A stretch of DNA of 64,000 nucleotides from Flaccisagitta enflata (Eukaryota; Chaetognatha; Sagittoidea; Aphragmophora): positions 13,702,001-13,766,000 of the forward strand of contig OZ231128.1 of the NCBI GenBank assembly GCA_965153355.1. Reading direction: 5' to 3'. Shown here in pieces: positions 34,700 to 47,812 of the stretch. Position 1 is the first letter of the stretch. The number at the start of each line of letters is the position of its first letter. Under the pieces are notes generated by a model that saw only the letters and a list, made by a program, of their open reading frames with translations, had not been told where the DNA came from and did no database searches. Both the position numbers and the translations under genes were made by a program.

Positions 34700-35045
34700 C
34701 AAAAATAAAAGTCGCAGAAGCGTCAGATACTCAGCGGTACAAAAATGCCATTCTCAGCTAGCCAACGCGCTAATTGAGAGGCTATGCCCCAAAGAGCTGG
34801 CCACTCCATGCCACACTCCGGAAGTGTCAAGAGGATTTTACCAATGGTGACTGCTCATGCAGGCTGTGAATTGACCAGGAGCCACGACGTCGGGGCTGGA
34901 GCCTCAGAGCCTGGTCGGAGCTCTGTATACGGGGATCGGGAGCCTGATGCTGCAGGTTCATATGGCCGCCGGCCCTCGGGCCGCCGCCCTGCCTCACCCA
35001 CCGCTTTTACTTGATCACTGATGCATCACACCGCTGACCATGTTC
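34700..35045 (+). mobile_element. Family B-related element, diverged
   Basis: AAGTCGCAGAAGCGTCAGAT and ACTCAGCGGTAC at 34708 resemble the family B outer end. GCCGCCGGCCCTCGGGCCGC at about 34963 and CACCGCTGACCA at 35029 resemble the inner hairpin and opposite end. The 20-mers are absent. The open frame here (34784-35014) is explained by GC-rich repeat sequence. Confidence 0.45.
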
Positions 35046-35049
35046 TGAT

Positions 35050-37160
35050 CCTTGGATGACGAGTTATTTGTATTTCTTCTGGGGGATTCTTTGAAGACTT
35101 GTTTATCTTACTTATGAGAAAGGCTGACGACTGTTAGTTTTTAATGTCTATTTAGCGATCGTTTTTTTTTGATACCATTTTCAAATACTCCGAAAGAAAG
35201 AATTATCAAAATTCTTCTTATGACAGCGTGATCTAGAAAGATCTTACTTTTGTTTCCTATTCAAGTTTAGGGCTACAGTTGTTGCTCTTTTAAAACTGTA
35301 CTGGGATCAATAAAAATCATTTTTCCCATATTATCCCAACATAGGCCTTTAGTTAAAAAAAAAAAGACCACTTGGAGTGATTATTTCAGAAAATGTATTC
35401 TGCTTAAAAGAAAGCACCAATAACCCTAAAAACAAGAGAATAAAAAATTCTAACTTAAACTGGGCATGTAATCAAGATAGAAGATTTGATTTAATGACCT
35501 ACTATGTCATCCACCATACGCTAAACATAACTCTTACAAAATTCTGACAGAGTTTTTGATATTTAGTGTTCAAACACCAATTAAGCCAACTGTCACTGGA
35601 GAAAAAGAAAAAGAAAATCTTTTATAACATAACCCTGATTCCCTGCCATCATCTTCTCTGCTGGAGCAGCTCCACGAAATTTTTACTCGTAGTTAGGGAC
35701 GCTCAGCTGAAAGTGGCATATCAAATTCTGTAGAACTTAACAACAAGGCAGCATGGCTATGGATTTTCTTGTCAAAAACGTAGCCAACGCATTAAAAGAC
35801 ACACGTTTCTGGCCCCCTTAAATTTTTTATTACGGCCAATCACAAAAAATACCCGCACTAAAACATCAGATCTTTACTATGATATTTTTCTGAGCCTGAT
35901 TGTCTTTTGTTTATTTTTAACTTTTCCATTAATTTAAAATTATGCTACCAATAAGAATGCCAAATTTGAGAATAATAAAAGGAAATTTTCATGTTTTTAT
36001 GATAATCATTTATAACTCTTTTTTGAAGACAAATTCGCATTGTTTTTTTTTTACAACTGGTCATGGTAACACAGTTGTTCACTTCAGTAAAAATCAGCCC
36101 AAGAAAAAAAATATTTCATGGTCTTCTAAACAGCAAACTACACTCAGATTTTTCATGATGTCTGAGTAGATACAGTAGGATGCTGCCCTTAGATTCTGGA
36201 AATACGGGGGAATTCCATTGTGTTAAGACAGATAGCGAGATATGTGAGAATAGTGAGAATATAACTACAAAAAGGATTTAAAGATATCCACATTTAAGAA
36301 TAGCCAAGAGGAAACATTACCTAAGCGCATTATTGTCATAGTAACAATATATTAAATTATAGAAGATTATGAAAGAAAACTCATGCTACCCTTCTCGCAT
36401 GTTCTCGTAAGAATACCGCTCTTTTTGAAGGTTGCTAGAGCATCATACATCACACAGCTACGCTCTCCTAGCAAATCGCTAAACTGTTAACATTTCACAG
36501 AATATACTAAAACTAATAAATTTTTATTTTGAATAATGTTCCCTAAAAAAATTTCTCAAAATATTGATATTTTAACGTGAATACATAAAAATGTATTTCC
36601 ATGGCAACCAACACCCATGGGCAATAAAGCATCCTTTTATTAATTCATATTCTAAATATCAATTTCTTAAGTATATTTGTCTTCCTGTTATGAATTCCCC
36701 TGTATTTCCAAGTCTAGACGACATCCACTGTATAAAAATCTATCTTGACAAAAAGTCTAGAAATGAAAAAAAGACCTACATTTGTCATTTCCTGCTTTGA
36801 TATTTTCAGAAATTAAACAAAACAAATGATTATTTGAAAAAATCAAAAATATAAATTTTGAGAATTTTCATCTTAAGATTTTTCACAAATTGACAAAAAA
36901 AGATTGTGTTAAAAGATATTTTGAAAAAAGATGAAGATTGATGCAAATAAAGTATCAATCAAGCCCAAAAAAACTTGTTTTTTGAAGCTCACTCATATAC
37001 CACTTTAAATAGCATGAGCAGTAAAAATTGCAATCACTCTAGTCCGATTCTGCCTTGAGTGGTTTGGGAGCATTTTCAGATGAGGATTCGGCATTGAGTG
37101 TCCTCCTCGCCTCCTTATTAAGTTTTGCTGTTGATGTCATCTTTGTTTTATTGTCGTTTA
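35050..37160. other. AT-rich unassigned sequence
   Basis: The longest stretch of apparently unique AT-rich DNA. Short frames at 35942-36169 and 36591-36800 are compatible with chance at this base composition. No exon, RNA or repeat recognised. Confidence 0.4.
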
Positions 37161-37163
37161 TTT

Positions 37164-37166
<3 letters not shown>

Positions 37167-37229
<63 letters not shown>
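37167..37229. repeat. (TG)n microsatellite
   Basis: About 31 TG units followed by imperfect GTGCGTGTGT to about 37290. Confidence 0.97.
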
Positions 37230-37232
<3 letters not shown>

Positions 37233-37534
37233 TGCGTGCGCGTGTGTACGTGTGTGTTTGTGTGTGTCTGCGTGCGTGTATGTTCGTGTTTTTGCGCATG
37301 CTTTGAAAAATATACTTTTGTTGGTTTTGCGGGTTTGGTTGTTTTTTATTGACGTCTTTCCTCGTAATTATTTTACTGTCTTGGCAGAAGTCAAAAAACC
37401 AAACAAACTTTTTATTTATTACTTTTGGGACATTTTCATTCTTTCAAGATTTTGAATATTGATCAATAAAAGAAAAAAGATAAAGTCTGTTTGTTTCTTT
37501 AAGTAAGTGTGTCGGTCTGTGTCTGTGTCTGTCA

Positions 37535-37537
<3 letters not shown>

Positions 37538-37596
<59 letters not shown>

Positions 37597-37597
37597 A
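37538..37597. repeat. (TC)n(AC)n compound microsatellite
   Basis: About 23 TC units then six CA units. Confidence 0.96.
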
Positions 37598-37776
37598 AAC
37601 GTAACATTCGAGTCCTACATTCTTCCTCTTATTGCAATACAGTCAAAAACTATAAACGCGCAAAAAATGCATATAACAAACATACATACATACCTACAGT
37701 ACGATGGAAGCAATGAGGATCTCAGATGGAGGGTCATTTCCTGCTGCACTATATTAATGAAGTAGCTTGAACCATG

Positions 37777-38054
37777 GTTTTTCTGAAAGCTGATGGGCAA
37801 AAGCTTTGAGTGAATATAGTTTTACACCTCTAGCTGTAACTCTTGACCAAAAAGAAAAAAAGTGCAACAGCTCTCAGGAATCGAACCTGTAACTCTGAAG
37901 AGAAGAAATAGCTTAAATTAAGTTCAGCACTCTACAAACAGAGCTATTGCACCGCATGCAACAACTGAGTATCAATTCTCAGTTTTCTTTTAAATCACTT
38001 GATGTTAGATTTAATATTCACCCAATATCTTGGACCATCAGCTTTCAGAAAAAC
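37777..38054. mobile_element. Inverted-repeat element enclosing a tRNA-like sequence
   Basis: GTTTTTCTGAAAGCTGATGG at 37777-37796 is the exact reverse complement of 38035-38054, and an AAGCTTT motif lies just inside or outside each arm. The 240-bp interior contains the tRNA-like segment. No target duplication seen. Confidence 0.65.
37862..37955 (-). ncRNA. tRNA-like sequence or tRNA-derived pseudogene
   Basis: On the minus strand, GCAATAGCTCTGTTTGTAGAG resembles a tRNA A-box/D-arm. GGTTCGATTCC is a consensus B-box/T-loop, and CTGAA and TTCAG can pair as an anticodon stem around an intron-like insert. The sequence after the T-arm has about six extra bases before TTGCAC, so a normal acceptor stem does not form. 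I favour a tRNA pseudogene or SINE-type promoter remnant. Confidence 0.4.
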
Positions 38055-38137
38055 TAAAGCTTTAAGTTCTTCCTTCAAACAATGAGAATATAGAAGGCCC
38101 TCTTTGTACTGCCCTTATTGCTCCCACCGTACTGTAC

Positions 38138-38270
38138 ATACTTACATACATACATAAATACATACTTACATACATACATAAATACATACATACATACATA
38201 CATACATACATACATACATACATACATACATACATACATACATACATACTCACATACATACATACATACT
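38138..38270. repeat. (CATA)n microsatellite
   Basis: TACATACA with a few AAATA/CTTA breaks in the first half. Confidence 0.97.
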
Positions 38271-38342
38271 ATCAAGAACCTCAAGTTCAACCTGATGTTG
38301 CCCATTTCGTTCCTCCCCTGCTCTTTTTCTTCCTCAGGCCAG

Positions 38343-38590
<248 letters not shown>

Positions 38591-39334
38591 GCTCATTTTC
38601 AATATGTCAGCGATTTCTTTAGCATAAATCATGACTTTATGCTAATAATTGGGCAAAGTTCAAACCGCCTTTTAGAGTTGCACCACTCCCAGTTCTCCTG
38701 CAACAAAGATTGCAACAAAAGAAAAGAAACATTTCAACGACACAAACACACACAAACACACATACGCACACACTACACACACAGACACAAAACGCACAAC
38801 AGCCCTAAAATAAGGTAGCTTGACGAAGTGATATGCGGAAAGATGGGACAGACCACTGCACTGTATGGATAATAATGGTTTAAAAGAACAAAAAGAAAAA
38901 AAAAGATAAGTAAAAAAAAAGGCCAATGTTCCCCATTCAAACAATAAGAAAAACAGTTAGAGCTCAAAAGGCACTTGTCTTTATTCTAGATATTGTTAGG
39001 TAGTAATGTTGTCCTTCTTTTTTTAGCAAAATCATCGCGTGATCATTTTGAGGGTCTGTGAAAGATCTGTCAAAGACAGAGTGAAGGAAGGACAAATGGA
39101 CAAACTGATTGACGAATGAGGGAAAAACAAACAGACGGGCAATCGTTGTGAAGTAATGGGTAGGAGAATCAATGGATGGCATAACAGGGTGGATGGACTG
39201 AAAGACGGAAAAACAGATGGACGGAGAGCCAGATGGACGGACGGATAGTGGATGGCACGCAGCATAACAGGGCGGGAAACTAGTTTGAGGACTCTGCCAA
39301 CTGGGAAAAAAGCGCCTGCTCTCTCATCTCTTCG

Positions 39335-40790
39335 TACCGGTTGTCTCTCTCTTTTTCTCTCTTTGTCTGTCTTTGTCTCTTTGTCTCTGCCTGTCTGTTT
39401 ATCTGTCTGTCTGTCTGTCTCTCTTTGTCTCTTTGTCTCTCTTTGTCTGTCTCTGTCTCTGCCTCAATCTCTATTTCTCAATCTCTTCTTCTTTCTGTTT
39501 CCTTCCTTTTCAGCCCACTTTAAAGAAGCGTCTACCTCTACTCCTGCTTGTCTCTCTTTGTCTGTCTCTGCTTCTGTCTGTCTCCATCTCTCTGTCTCTT
39601 CCTCTGTCTGTCTCTGCTTCTTTCCAATTCCGTCTCTATCTGACTCCATATCTTTCTGTCTCAGTCTCTTTCAGCCAACTTCGAGGAAGCGTCTGCCTCT
39701 GTGTGTCTCTGCTTCTATCTCTTCCTCTGTCTGTCTCTGCTTTTGTCTATCTCCATCTCTATCTGTCTCCTCCTCCGTCTGTCTCTGCTTCTGTCTGTTT
39801 CCGTCTCTTTTAGCCATCTAGAAGGAAGCGTCTCTATTCCACATACTGTTTGTCTCGCCTCCTATTTCTTTCTACCTGTTTTTGTCTGTCTGTATCTTTT
39901 CCAGATGTTTTTCTCTGTCTCTATCTGTCTGACCTTTTCTCATCTTGTTTCTGACTCTTTCACTTTCAGCCAACTAGAGGTCCTCTATTCCACATTCTGT
40001 TTCTCCCGCCTCTTACTACTTTCTGTCTCTTTTTGTCTGTCTGTATCTTTTCCTGTCTTTTTCTCTGTCTATTTGTCTGACCTTCTCTTTAGTAGTTTCT
40101 GTCTCTTTCAGCTAACTAGAGGTCCCATTTGTCAGAGTTTTATCCAGTCATTTCCATGGCATTCTGCGCCTTGATTTTTTTTATAAACAAATCTCCCCCC
40201 ATGCGTTTTTAAGAAAACTGTGACTAGAAAAGTCTGCCGAAAAAAAGAAAGAAAGAGCGCAAGGAAGCTCACCGTAGGTACTGTCCTTGGTATTTTTCCA
40301 TTTATTCTTCTGTTTAAAAATTGAAAAACCGCTTGATCTAATCATTTGTGAAAGTGTAGGGTAATACCCCAATTCTAAGCTCTTGCAGTGAAACGATCTC
40401 TTGCTCATGTCTATTCAACATTCTGTTTGTCTCGCTTCTTACTCCTTTCTGACTGTTTTTGTCTGTCTGTATCTTTTCCAGATATTTTCTGCTCACTTGA
40501 GAATCTACATTCTGTTTGACTAACCCTTCGTATCTGTCTGTCCTTGCCTCTGTCTCTCTCTCTGCCATCTTGCAAAATATACCTACTCGCTCTTCAGTCT
40601 GTCTGCCTGTATCTTTTCCTGTCAGTTCCTCTGTCTGTATCCGTCTGTCGCTCACTGTTCCTGTTTCTGTCTCTTTCTGTCAACTTGGAAAAGAATCTAC
40701 TTCCTCTATTTCTTTTTCTTTTTGTCCCTCCCTTTGTCTGTCTGTCTGTCTGTAGAAATTTTCCAAGATGGCAGAGACAATGTACCTACA
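39335..40790. repeat. Pyrimidine-rich minisatellite, degenerate 140-160 bp units
   Basis: CTGTCT/CTCTGTCT filler is punctuated by CAGCCAACT-GAGGAAGCGTCT boxes at about 39511, 39672, 39812, 39967 and 40109 (spacing 140-161 bp), with weaker ones near 40480 and 40679. Many boxes follow a T/C tract ending TTTCAG. The long open frames here come from pure pyrimidine codons (Ser/Leu/Val/Cys). Confidence 0.75.
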
Positions 40791-40813
40791 AGCTTGTCTG
40801 TCTGTCTGCCTGC

Positions 40814-40975
<162 letters not shown>

Positions 40976-41319
40976 CTCTCTCTCTCACTTTGTCTCTCTC
41001 TGTTTCTGTCTGTCAACCAGTGCATCTTTGTCTGTCTATCTGTCTGTCCTCAAACGCTTTTTTTTCCTCCTTCCAATTATGGAAATGTAGTCTCTCTCCG
41101 AGTTCAGCTCTTCTCCTCGACTAACTTATTAGAATATAAATGGAATTATGCTTAGAAAGAACTGACAAAAAACGCCAGTTTGATGACTTTGATGTGCGCC
41201 TTCAAACTCTCGTTACTGCGCACAAACTCCATTGTTGAATATCATCTTCCTCCACCTACTCTCAAGTGTTATACTTGGGTTTTTTTTTCTACCTCGTTTT
41301 CGTCCTCATCCTCATCTTT

Positions 41320-41323
41320 CTCT

Positions 41324-41370
<47 letters not shown>

Positions 41371-41695
41371 TTTTTCTTTTTCTTTTTCTTTTTCTTTTTC
41401 TTTTTCTTCTTCTTCTTTTCTTCTTCTTCTTCTTCTTCTTCTTCTTCTTCTTCTTCTTCTTCTTCTTCTTCTTCTTCTTCTTCTTTTTTTACATTTTCTT
41501 TTCTTTTTCTCTTTTTCTTCTTTTTCCTTTCTTCTTCTTTTTTTTCCCTTCTTCTTCTTCTTCTTCTTCTTCTTCTTCTTCTTCTTCTTCTTCTTCTTCT
41601 TCTTCTTCTTCTTCTTCTTCTTTTTCTTCTTCTTCTTCTTTGTCATCTTCTTCTTCTTTGTAATTTTCTTCTTCTTGTTCATCATCATCATCATC
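41320..41695. repeat. (TTC)n trinucleotide arrays with TTTTTC blocks
   Basis: TTC units with seven TTTTTC hexamers near 41370-41405, then two long pure TTC runs (about 41407-41482 and 41550-41618). Confidence 0.97.
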
Positions 41696-41698
41696 ATT

Positions 41699-41747
<49 letters not shown>

Positions 41748-41776
41748 CCATTTTTCTCTTCTTTTCCATCTTCATT

Positions 41777-41817
<41 letters not shown>

Positions 41818-41832
41818 TATCATCATCATCAA

Positions 41833-41878
<46 letters not shown>

Positions 41879-41962
41879 GCTCTGCTTCTTCTTTTTCATC
41901 TTCATTTTCATCATTATCATTATTATCATCATCATTATCACTATCATCATCATTGAAAATCT

Positions 41963-42046
<84 letters not shown>

Positions 42047-42130
42047 GCTCTGCTTCTTCTTTTTCATCTTCATTTTCATCATTATCATTATTATCATCAT
42101 CATTATCACTATCATCATCATTGAAAATCT

Positions 42131-42229
<99 letters not shown>

Positions 42230-42230
42230 G
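41679..42230. repeat. (ATC)n arrays in a higher-order repeat of about 168 bp
   Basis: Four ATC runs. The two interruptions at about 41878-41963 and 42046-42131 are virtually identical, starting GCTCTGCTTCTTCTTTTTC and ending CATTGAAAATCT. Each ATC run plus interruption therefore duplicated as one block. Poly-Ser/His/Asp frames here are repeat read-through. Confidence 0.93.
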
Positions 42231-42644
42231 TCAACATCAGTATCATCGTTATTGTTATCACCACTTGGGTTATCATAATGTTCATCTTTGAAGCTGATGT
42301 CAGTTCTGTGATCCGTATTTCAATTTCTTTTTAAAATGATATCATCACATGCTTGGGCCCCTAGGCCAGCCTAGGCCTAGCCCAGGCGTCCGTAATGATG
42401 CATTTTCGGAAACTCATTTGCATACCTACAGACTGGAGATCATTGACCATCCCAGTGGCGGAGGAACAGTTCTCACAAATATGATTAGTTTATAAACCAG
42501 ATCTTGCTCGTTCAGAAAATAGACAAGGGCAAGATTATTGGAAGAGGCAAGCATAAAGTCAAAGAAGCAAGAAAATGGAAAAAGAAAAACAAAAATAATG
42601 AAAAATAGACCAACCAGTGGCTGTCGCCAATACTGTGGATCGCG

Positions 42645-42890
42645 ATGTTTTATTTTTTGTTTTTTTTTTATTTTTTTTTACTATAAATTTTTTTCTTTTT
42701 ATATTTTTCATTATTTTTTTATTTGCATTTTCTTTTTTACTTTAATTTCTTTATTTTTCACATTTTCAAATTTTAAATTTTATTTTTTATTTTTCGACTT
42801 TTTGATTTTTTTATTTTTTTATTTTTCACTTTTTCACTTTTTTTACTTTTTTTTTTGTTACTTTTAATTTTCTACTTTTTTTAAACATTT
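42645..42890. repeat. T-rich low-complexity tract
   Basis: TTTTTATTTTT and TTTTCACTTTTT words with no fixed period. Confidence 0.85.
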
Positions 42891-43002
42891 CATAACATGC
42901 ATTAATAAATACAAAATTCAAATATAAAATTTAGATAAAAAAACCCTGAACTATAAGTGAATTGCTAAATTTGGTGAGCATTTCAAGTTCAATAGCTGAA
43001 AT

Positions 43003-43245
<243 letters not shown>

Positions 43246-43254
43246 TTGGTTGAA

Positions 43255-43741
43255 AACAAGGCCAACACCTATAAGTCGCGTGCGAGATTTACAGGGTAAG
43301 AAGGACTTAGAATGACTTAAAATGACTTAGAATGACTTAGAACGACTTAGAATGACTTAAAATGTCCAAAAAGGACTTAAAATGTCTAAAAAACCTAATG
43401 ACCAAAAATGACTAAAAATAACTTAAAATGACTATGAATAACTTAAAATGAATGACTCAAAATGACTTAAGGGGTTTTCGCATTGGGCATATCATCTAGA
43501 TTTTATCTAGGTATTCCCTATATGATATCTCAATAATTTCCCCAATGCGAAAACCTCTTTTGAATAACTATTAATGACTAAAAAAAGACTTAAAATGACC
43601 TAAAAGTTGACGCTTTATTACAAAAAAAGTAAAGTGTGACGGACCGACGGATGGACGGATGGACCGACGGACGGACGGACGGACGGACCGACGGACGGAC
43701 CGACAAAGCGGGGTGTAGAGTCGCGTGCACGCGACTAGAAA
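43255..43741 (+). mobile_element. Family A element with AATGACTTAG minisatellite, host of a nested MITE
   Basis: Head AACAAGGCCAACACCTATAA, box AGTCGCGTGCGAG, 10-bp AATGACTTAG repeats, AAAAAAAGTAAAGTGTGACGG, tetranucleotide tract, GCGGGGTGTAG and the perfect palindrome AGTCGCGTGCACGCGACT, ending CTAGAAAA. It is a full homologue of 3354-3786 but interrupted at 43471-43557. Confidence 0.87.
43471..43557. mobile_element. 87-bp MITE nested in a family A element
   Basis: GGGGTTTTCGCATTGGG at the left faces CCCCAATGCGAAAACCTC at the right around ATATCATCTAGATTTTATCT. It splits the 10-bp minisatellite of the host element. The homologous position in the 3354 copy lacks it. No clear target duplication. 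Confidence 0.75.
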
Positions 43742-43779
43742 AATCAAGCAGTGGAAAAAAACAAAAGGCAAATTGAGAT

Positions 43780-44410
43780 TAAGTTTAAAACATCTGGTGG
43801 ATGAATTAAGACAAACTTAAACAAAAGACAGGTGAGGATATTTTTGAGATAGAAAAAAGTTTTGGGATAAAAAAAATATGATCGATGATTGTTATTGATG
43901 ATGAGGTGGAAAAAACAAAAGATTGACATAGAGATAAGTAGAGACATCTTGAAAGAGAAAAGATAAAACAAACAAAAGACTAAGGTGAGGAAACATTCTG
44001 GGAATGTAAAAAATGAATGAATGATATAGATAAAACAAAAGATTTACATAGAGATAAGTGGAAACATCTTAAGAAAAAAAAAGTAACACAAACAAAAGAC
44101 TAAGGTGAGGATACATTCTTGGGATAAAATAACTACAGAATATGATAGACAATTAAAATGCAAAAAGCAAATAGACTTTTAAAGTGATATGTGGAGACAT
44201 TTTGACAGAGAAAAATAACACAAACAAAATATTAAGGTGAGTACACATTCTTGGGATTGAAAAAAAAATTACAGAATATCATAGATGATGAGGATGAAAA
44301 AAACAAAAGATTTATATAGAGATAAGTGGAGATATCTTGAAATAAAAAATATCACAAACAAAAGACTAAGGTGAGGACATATTCTTGGGATAAAAAGAAG
44401 AGCTTTGTAA
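43780..44410. repeat. Diverged satellite, about 115-130 bp units
   Basis: AACAAAAGACTAAGGTGAGG, ACATTCTTGGGATAAAA, GATGAGGATGGAAAAAACAA, AGATTTACATAGAGATAAGT and GGAGACATCTTGAAAGA recur in order about five times. It shares words with the homogeneous array at 45400-49330 and looks like its older, decayed edge. Confidence 0.8.
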
Positions 44411-44570
44411 AGTGATAGAGCATAAAAAAACAGTAATTTAATTTAATAACTGATGACATTTTGTCAACAAAGCATTTTGATTGCATTTTTACCTTTGTCA
44501 AATGTCACTTTTACTATTTGAAGAGAAAAAAATGGCAAAAAAACATTTTTTGTATTGATTTTAGCCTTTT

Positions 44571-45055
44571 TTTTATTAAATTACTATGATTTTTAAAGGC
44601 AATAGTACTACAAAAATAGGCTAAACTATCTATACTAGAATTATCTAGATTATCAAATCTCCACTAGGACAGGTGTGCACTAATACTGAACTATCATTAC
44701 AAGCAACATTTCCAAAAAATATGCAGCATAAAATTTGCAAAAGGGTCCCAAAGGAAACTCAACAGATTTTCAATGCATTTTTCTAGTACCAATATAGTAA
44801 TCTATTTATTTTTTATTAAATTGCTATGATTTCTAAAGGCAATAGTACTACAAAAATAGGCTAAACTAGCTATACTAGAATTATCTAGATTATCAAATCT
44901 CCACTAGGACAGGTGTGTACTACTACTGAACTATCATTACAAGCAATATTTCCAAAAAATATGCAGCATAAAATTTGCAACTGGGTCCCAAAGGAAAATC
45001 AACAGATTTTCAATGCATTTTTCTAGTACTACAATGGTAATCTATTTATTTTTAA
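44571..45055. repeat. 240-bp tandem duplication
   Basis: TTTTATTAAATT starts at 44571 and 44811, exactly 240 bp apart. The copies share GGCAATAGTACTACAAAAAT, CTCCACTAGGACAGGTGTG and ATGCAGCATAAAATTTGCAA with few substitutions. It interrupts the satellite. Confidence 0.95.
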
Positions 45056-45224
45056 AAATACAGTAGATGTTAAGATTAAGAGTATATTTTTGTTATTTCT
45101 CTCAATACACTCATTGACCTCTGTCATACAACTTATAATTTACCCCTGACCTGAAAAAAAAAGCTTTTTGTCTAAGATTGATTGATACTGTACGTTCCCA
45201 TTAAGTGGCGTACACGGCCAGGCC

Positions 45225-47737
45225 ACTTGACAACACTCAGAATAACAGAATATGATTGATGGTGAGGATGAAAAAACAAAAGATTTACGTAAAGATAAGT
45301 GGAGACATCTTGAAAGAAAAAAGATAAAACAAACAAAAGACTGAGGTGAGGACACATTCTGGGGATGATAAAAATAATAAATGATATAGAGGAAACAAAA
45401 GATTTACAAGATTTACAAGTTCTGGTGAGTGAGGACATCCATTGAGAGAAAAAAAGACTATTACAAAGAAAAGATTGTGGTGAGTGAGGACACACTTTTG
45501 GGATGAAAGAAATTGTTAGGAAATGGTGATCAAGGACATTCTTTAAAAGAAAAACAAAAGACTATCAAAGAAAAAAGATCTGGTGAGTGAGGACATCTAT
45601 TGAGACAAAAAAAAGACTGCAACAAACAAAAGATTGTGGTGAGTGAGGATACACTTTTGGGATGAAAAAAATTCTTTGGGATTAGTGAGTGAAGAGATTC
45701 TTTGAAGGGAAAAACAAAAGACTATAGGAGAAAAAAGATCTGGTGAGGGAGGACTTCTATTGAGAAAAAAAAAAGACTACTACAAACAAAAGTTGTTGTG
45801 AGTGAAGAAACACTTTTGGGATAAAAAAAATCCATGGGAAATGATGAGTGAGGACCTTCTTTGAAGAAGAAAACAAAAGACTAACAAAGAAATAAGATCT
45901 GGTGAGTGAGGACATCTATTGAGAGAAAAAAAAAAGACTGCAACAAATAAAAGATTTTAGTGAGTGAGGACACATTTTTGGGATAAAAAAAAATCCTTAG
46001 AAATGGTGAGTGAGGACATTCTTTGAAAATAAAAACAAAAGGCTATAAAAGAAAAAAGGTCTGGCGAGTGAGGACATCTATGGAGAGAAAAAAAGACTAC
46101 AACAAACAAAAGATTGTGGTGAGTGAGGACACACTTTTGAGATGAAAAAAATCCTTAGGAATAGTGAGTGAGGATATTCTTTGAACATAAAAACAAAAGG
46201 CTATTAAAGAAAAAGGGTCTGGTGAGTGAGGACATCTACTGAGAGAAAAATGAGACTACTTCAAACATGAGATTGTAATGAGTGAGGACAAACTTTTTGG
46301 ATAGAAAAAAATTATAAGGAAATAATGAGTGAGGACATTTTTTGAAAATAAAAACAAAAGGCTATCAAAGAAAAAGGGTCTGGTGAGTGAGGACATCTAT
46401 GGAGAGAAAAAAAGACTACTACAAACAAAGAATTGTGGTGAGTGAGGACACACTTTTGGGATAAAAAAAATCCTTAGAAGAAGAAAACAAAAGACTATCA
46501 AAGAAAAAAAGTCTGGTAAGTGAGGACATCTATTGAGAGAAAAAAAGTCTACTGCAAACAAAAGATTATAGTGACTGAGAACACACTTTTGGGATGAAAA
46601 AAAATCCTTAGAAATGGTGAGTGAGGACATTCTTTGAAGAGAAAAACAAAAGACTATCAAAGAAAAAGGGTCTGGTGAGTGAGGACATCTATTGAGAAAA
46701 AAAAAGACTAATACAAACAAAAGATAGTGGTGAGTGAGGACACACTTTTGGGATGAAAAAAAATCCTTAGTAATAGTGAGTGAGGACATTCTTTGAAGAG
46801 AAAAAACAAAAGACTATCAAAGAAAAGGGGTCTGGTGAGTGAGGACATCTATTGAGAAAAAAAAAGACTACTACAAACAAAAGATAGTGGTGAGTGAGGA
46901 CACACTTTTGGGATGAAAAAAAATCCTTAGAAATGGTGAGTGAGGACATTCTTTGAAGAGAAAAACAAAAGACAATCAAAGAAAAAGGGTCTGGTGAGTG
47001 AGGACATCTATTGAGAGAAAAAAACACTACTACAAACAAAAGATTGTGGTGAGTGAGGACACACTTTTGGGATGAAAAAAAATCCTTAGAAATGGTGAGT
47101 GAGGACATTCTTTGAAGAGAAAAACAAAAGACTATCAAAGAAAAAGGGTCTGGTGAGTGAGGACATCTATTGAGAAAAAAAAAGACTACTACAAACAAAA
47201 GATAGTGGTGAGTGAGGACACACTTTTGGGATGAAAAAAAATCCTTAGAAATGGTGAGTGAGGACATTCTTTGAAGAGAAAAACAAAAGACTATCAAAGA
47301 AAAAGGGTCTGGTGAGTGAGGACATCTATTGAGAAAAAAAAAAGACTACTACAAACAAAAGATAGTGGTGAGTGAGGACACACTTTTGAGATGAAAAAAA
47401 ATCCTTAGAAATGGTGAGTGAGGACATTCTTTGAAGAGAAAAACAAAAGACTATCAAAGAAAAAGGGTCTGGTGAGTGAGGACATCTATTGAGAAAAAAA
47501 AAGACTACTACAAACAAAAGATAGTGGTGAGTGAGGACACACTTTTGGGATGAAAAAAAATCCTTAGAAATGGTGAGGACATTCTTTGAAGAGAAAAACA
47601 AAAGACTATCAAAGAAAAAGGGTCTGGTGAGTGAGGACATCTATTGAGAAAAAAAAAGACTACTACAAACAAAAGATAGTGGTGAGTGAGGACACACTTT
47701 TGGGATGAACAAAAAATCCTTAGAAATGGTGAGTGAG
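45225..47737. repeat. About 159-bp satellite, GGTGAGTGAGGACA array, left block
   Basis: Each unit has three sub-blocks, each opened by GGTGAGTGAGGACA: one then reads TCTATTGAGA, the next CACTTTTGGGATGAAA and the third TTCTTTGAAGA. GAGGACATCTATTG lies at 46681, 46841, 47000, 47159, 47318 and 47478 (159-160 bp). Units are almost identical at 46600-47700 and decay leftward. A 159-bp period equals 53 codons, so minus-strand frames stay open without implying a protein. Confidence 0.95.
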
Positions 47738-47812
47738 GACGGCAAAAAAAAAAAAAAACAAAAATTTACCCAGGACTAAGTGGATCTTGCTTCGCTGCGA
47801 TCCACAAAAAGA
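47738..47812. repeat. Boundary module with GTGGATC hairpin, copy 1
   Basis: Poly-A, then ATTTACCCAGGACTAAGTGG and ATCTTGCTTCGCTGCGATCC-AC. GTGGATC pairs with GATCCAC around a TTGCTTCGCTGC loop. It interrupts the satellite between the two unit types. An identical module closes the array at 49331-49423. Confidence 0.8.

Noticed and set aside
39252-40174. Cys/Ser/Leu/Val-rich frames of 146-189 residues
   Set aside because: Low-complexity CTGTCT pyrimidine repeats; three frames are open at once.
41180-42291. Frames of 200-341 residues (poly-Ser/Phe/His/Asp)
   Set aside because: They are TTC and ATC trinucleotide read-through; flanking sequence gives no domain.
46397-47640. Minus-strand frames of 100-176 residues with 53-residue repeats (MSSLTISKDFF... 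type)
   Set aside because: The period of 159 bp happens to be a multiple of three, so stop-free frames persist. Neighbouring units with single-base indels break the frame, and substitutions show no codon bias.
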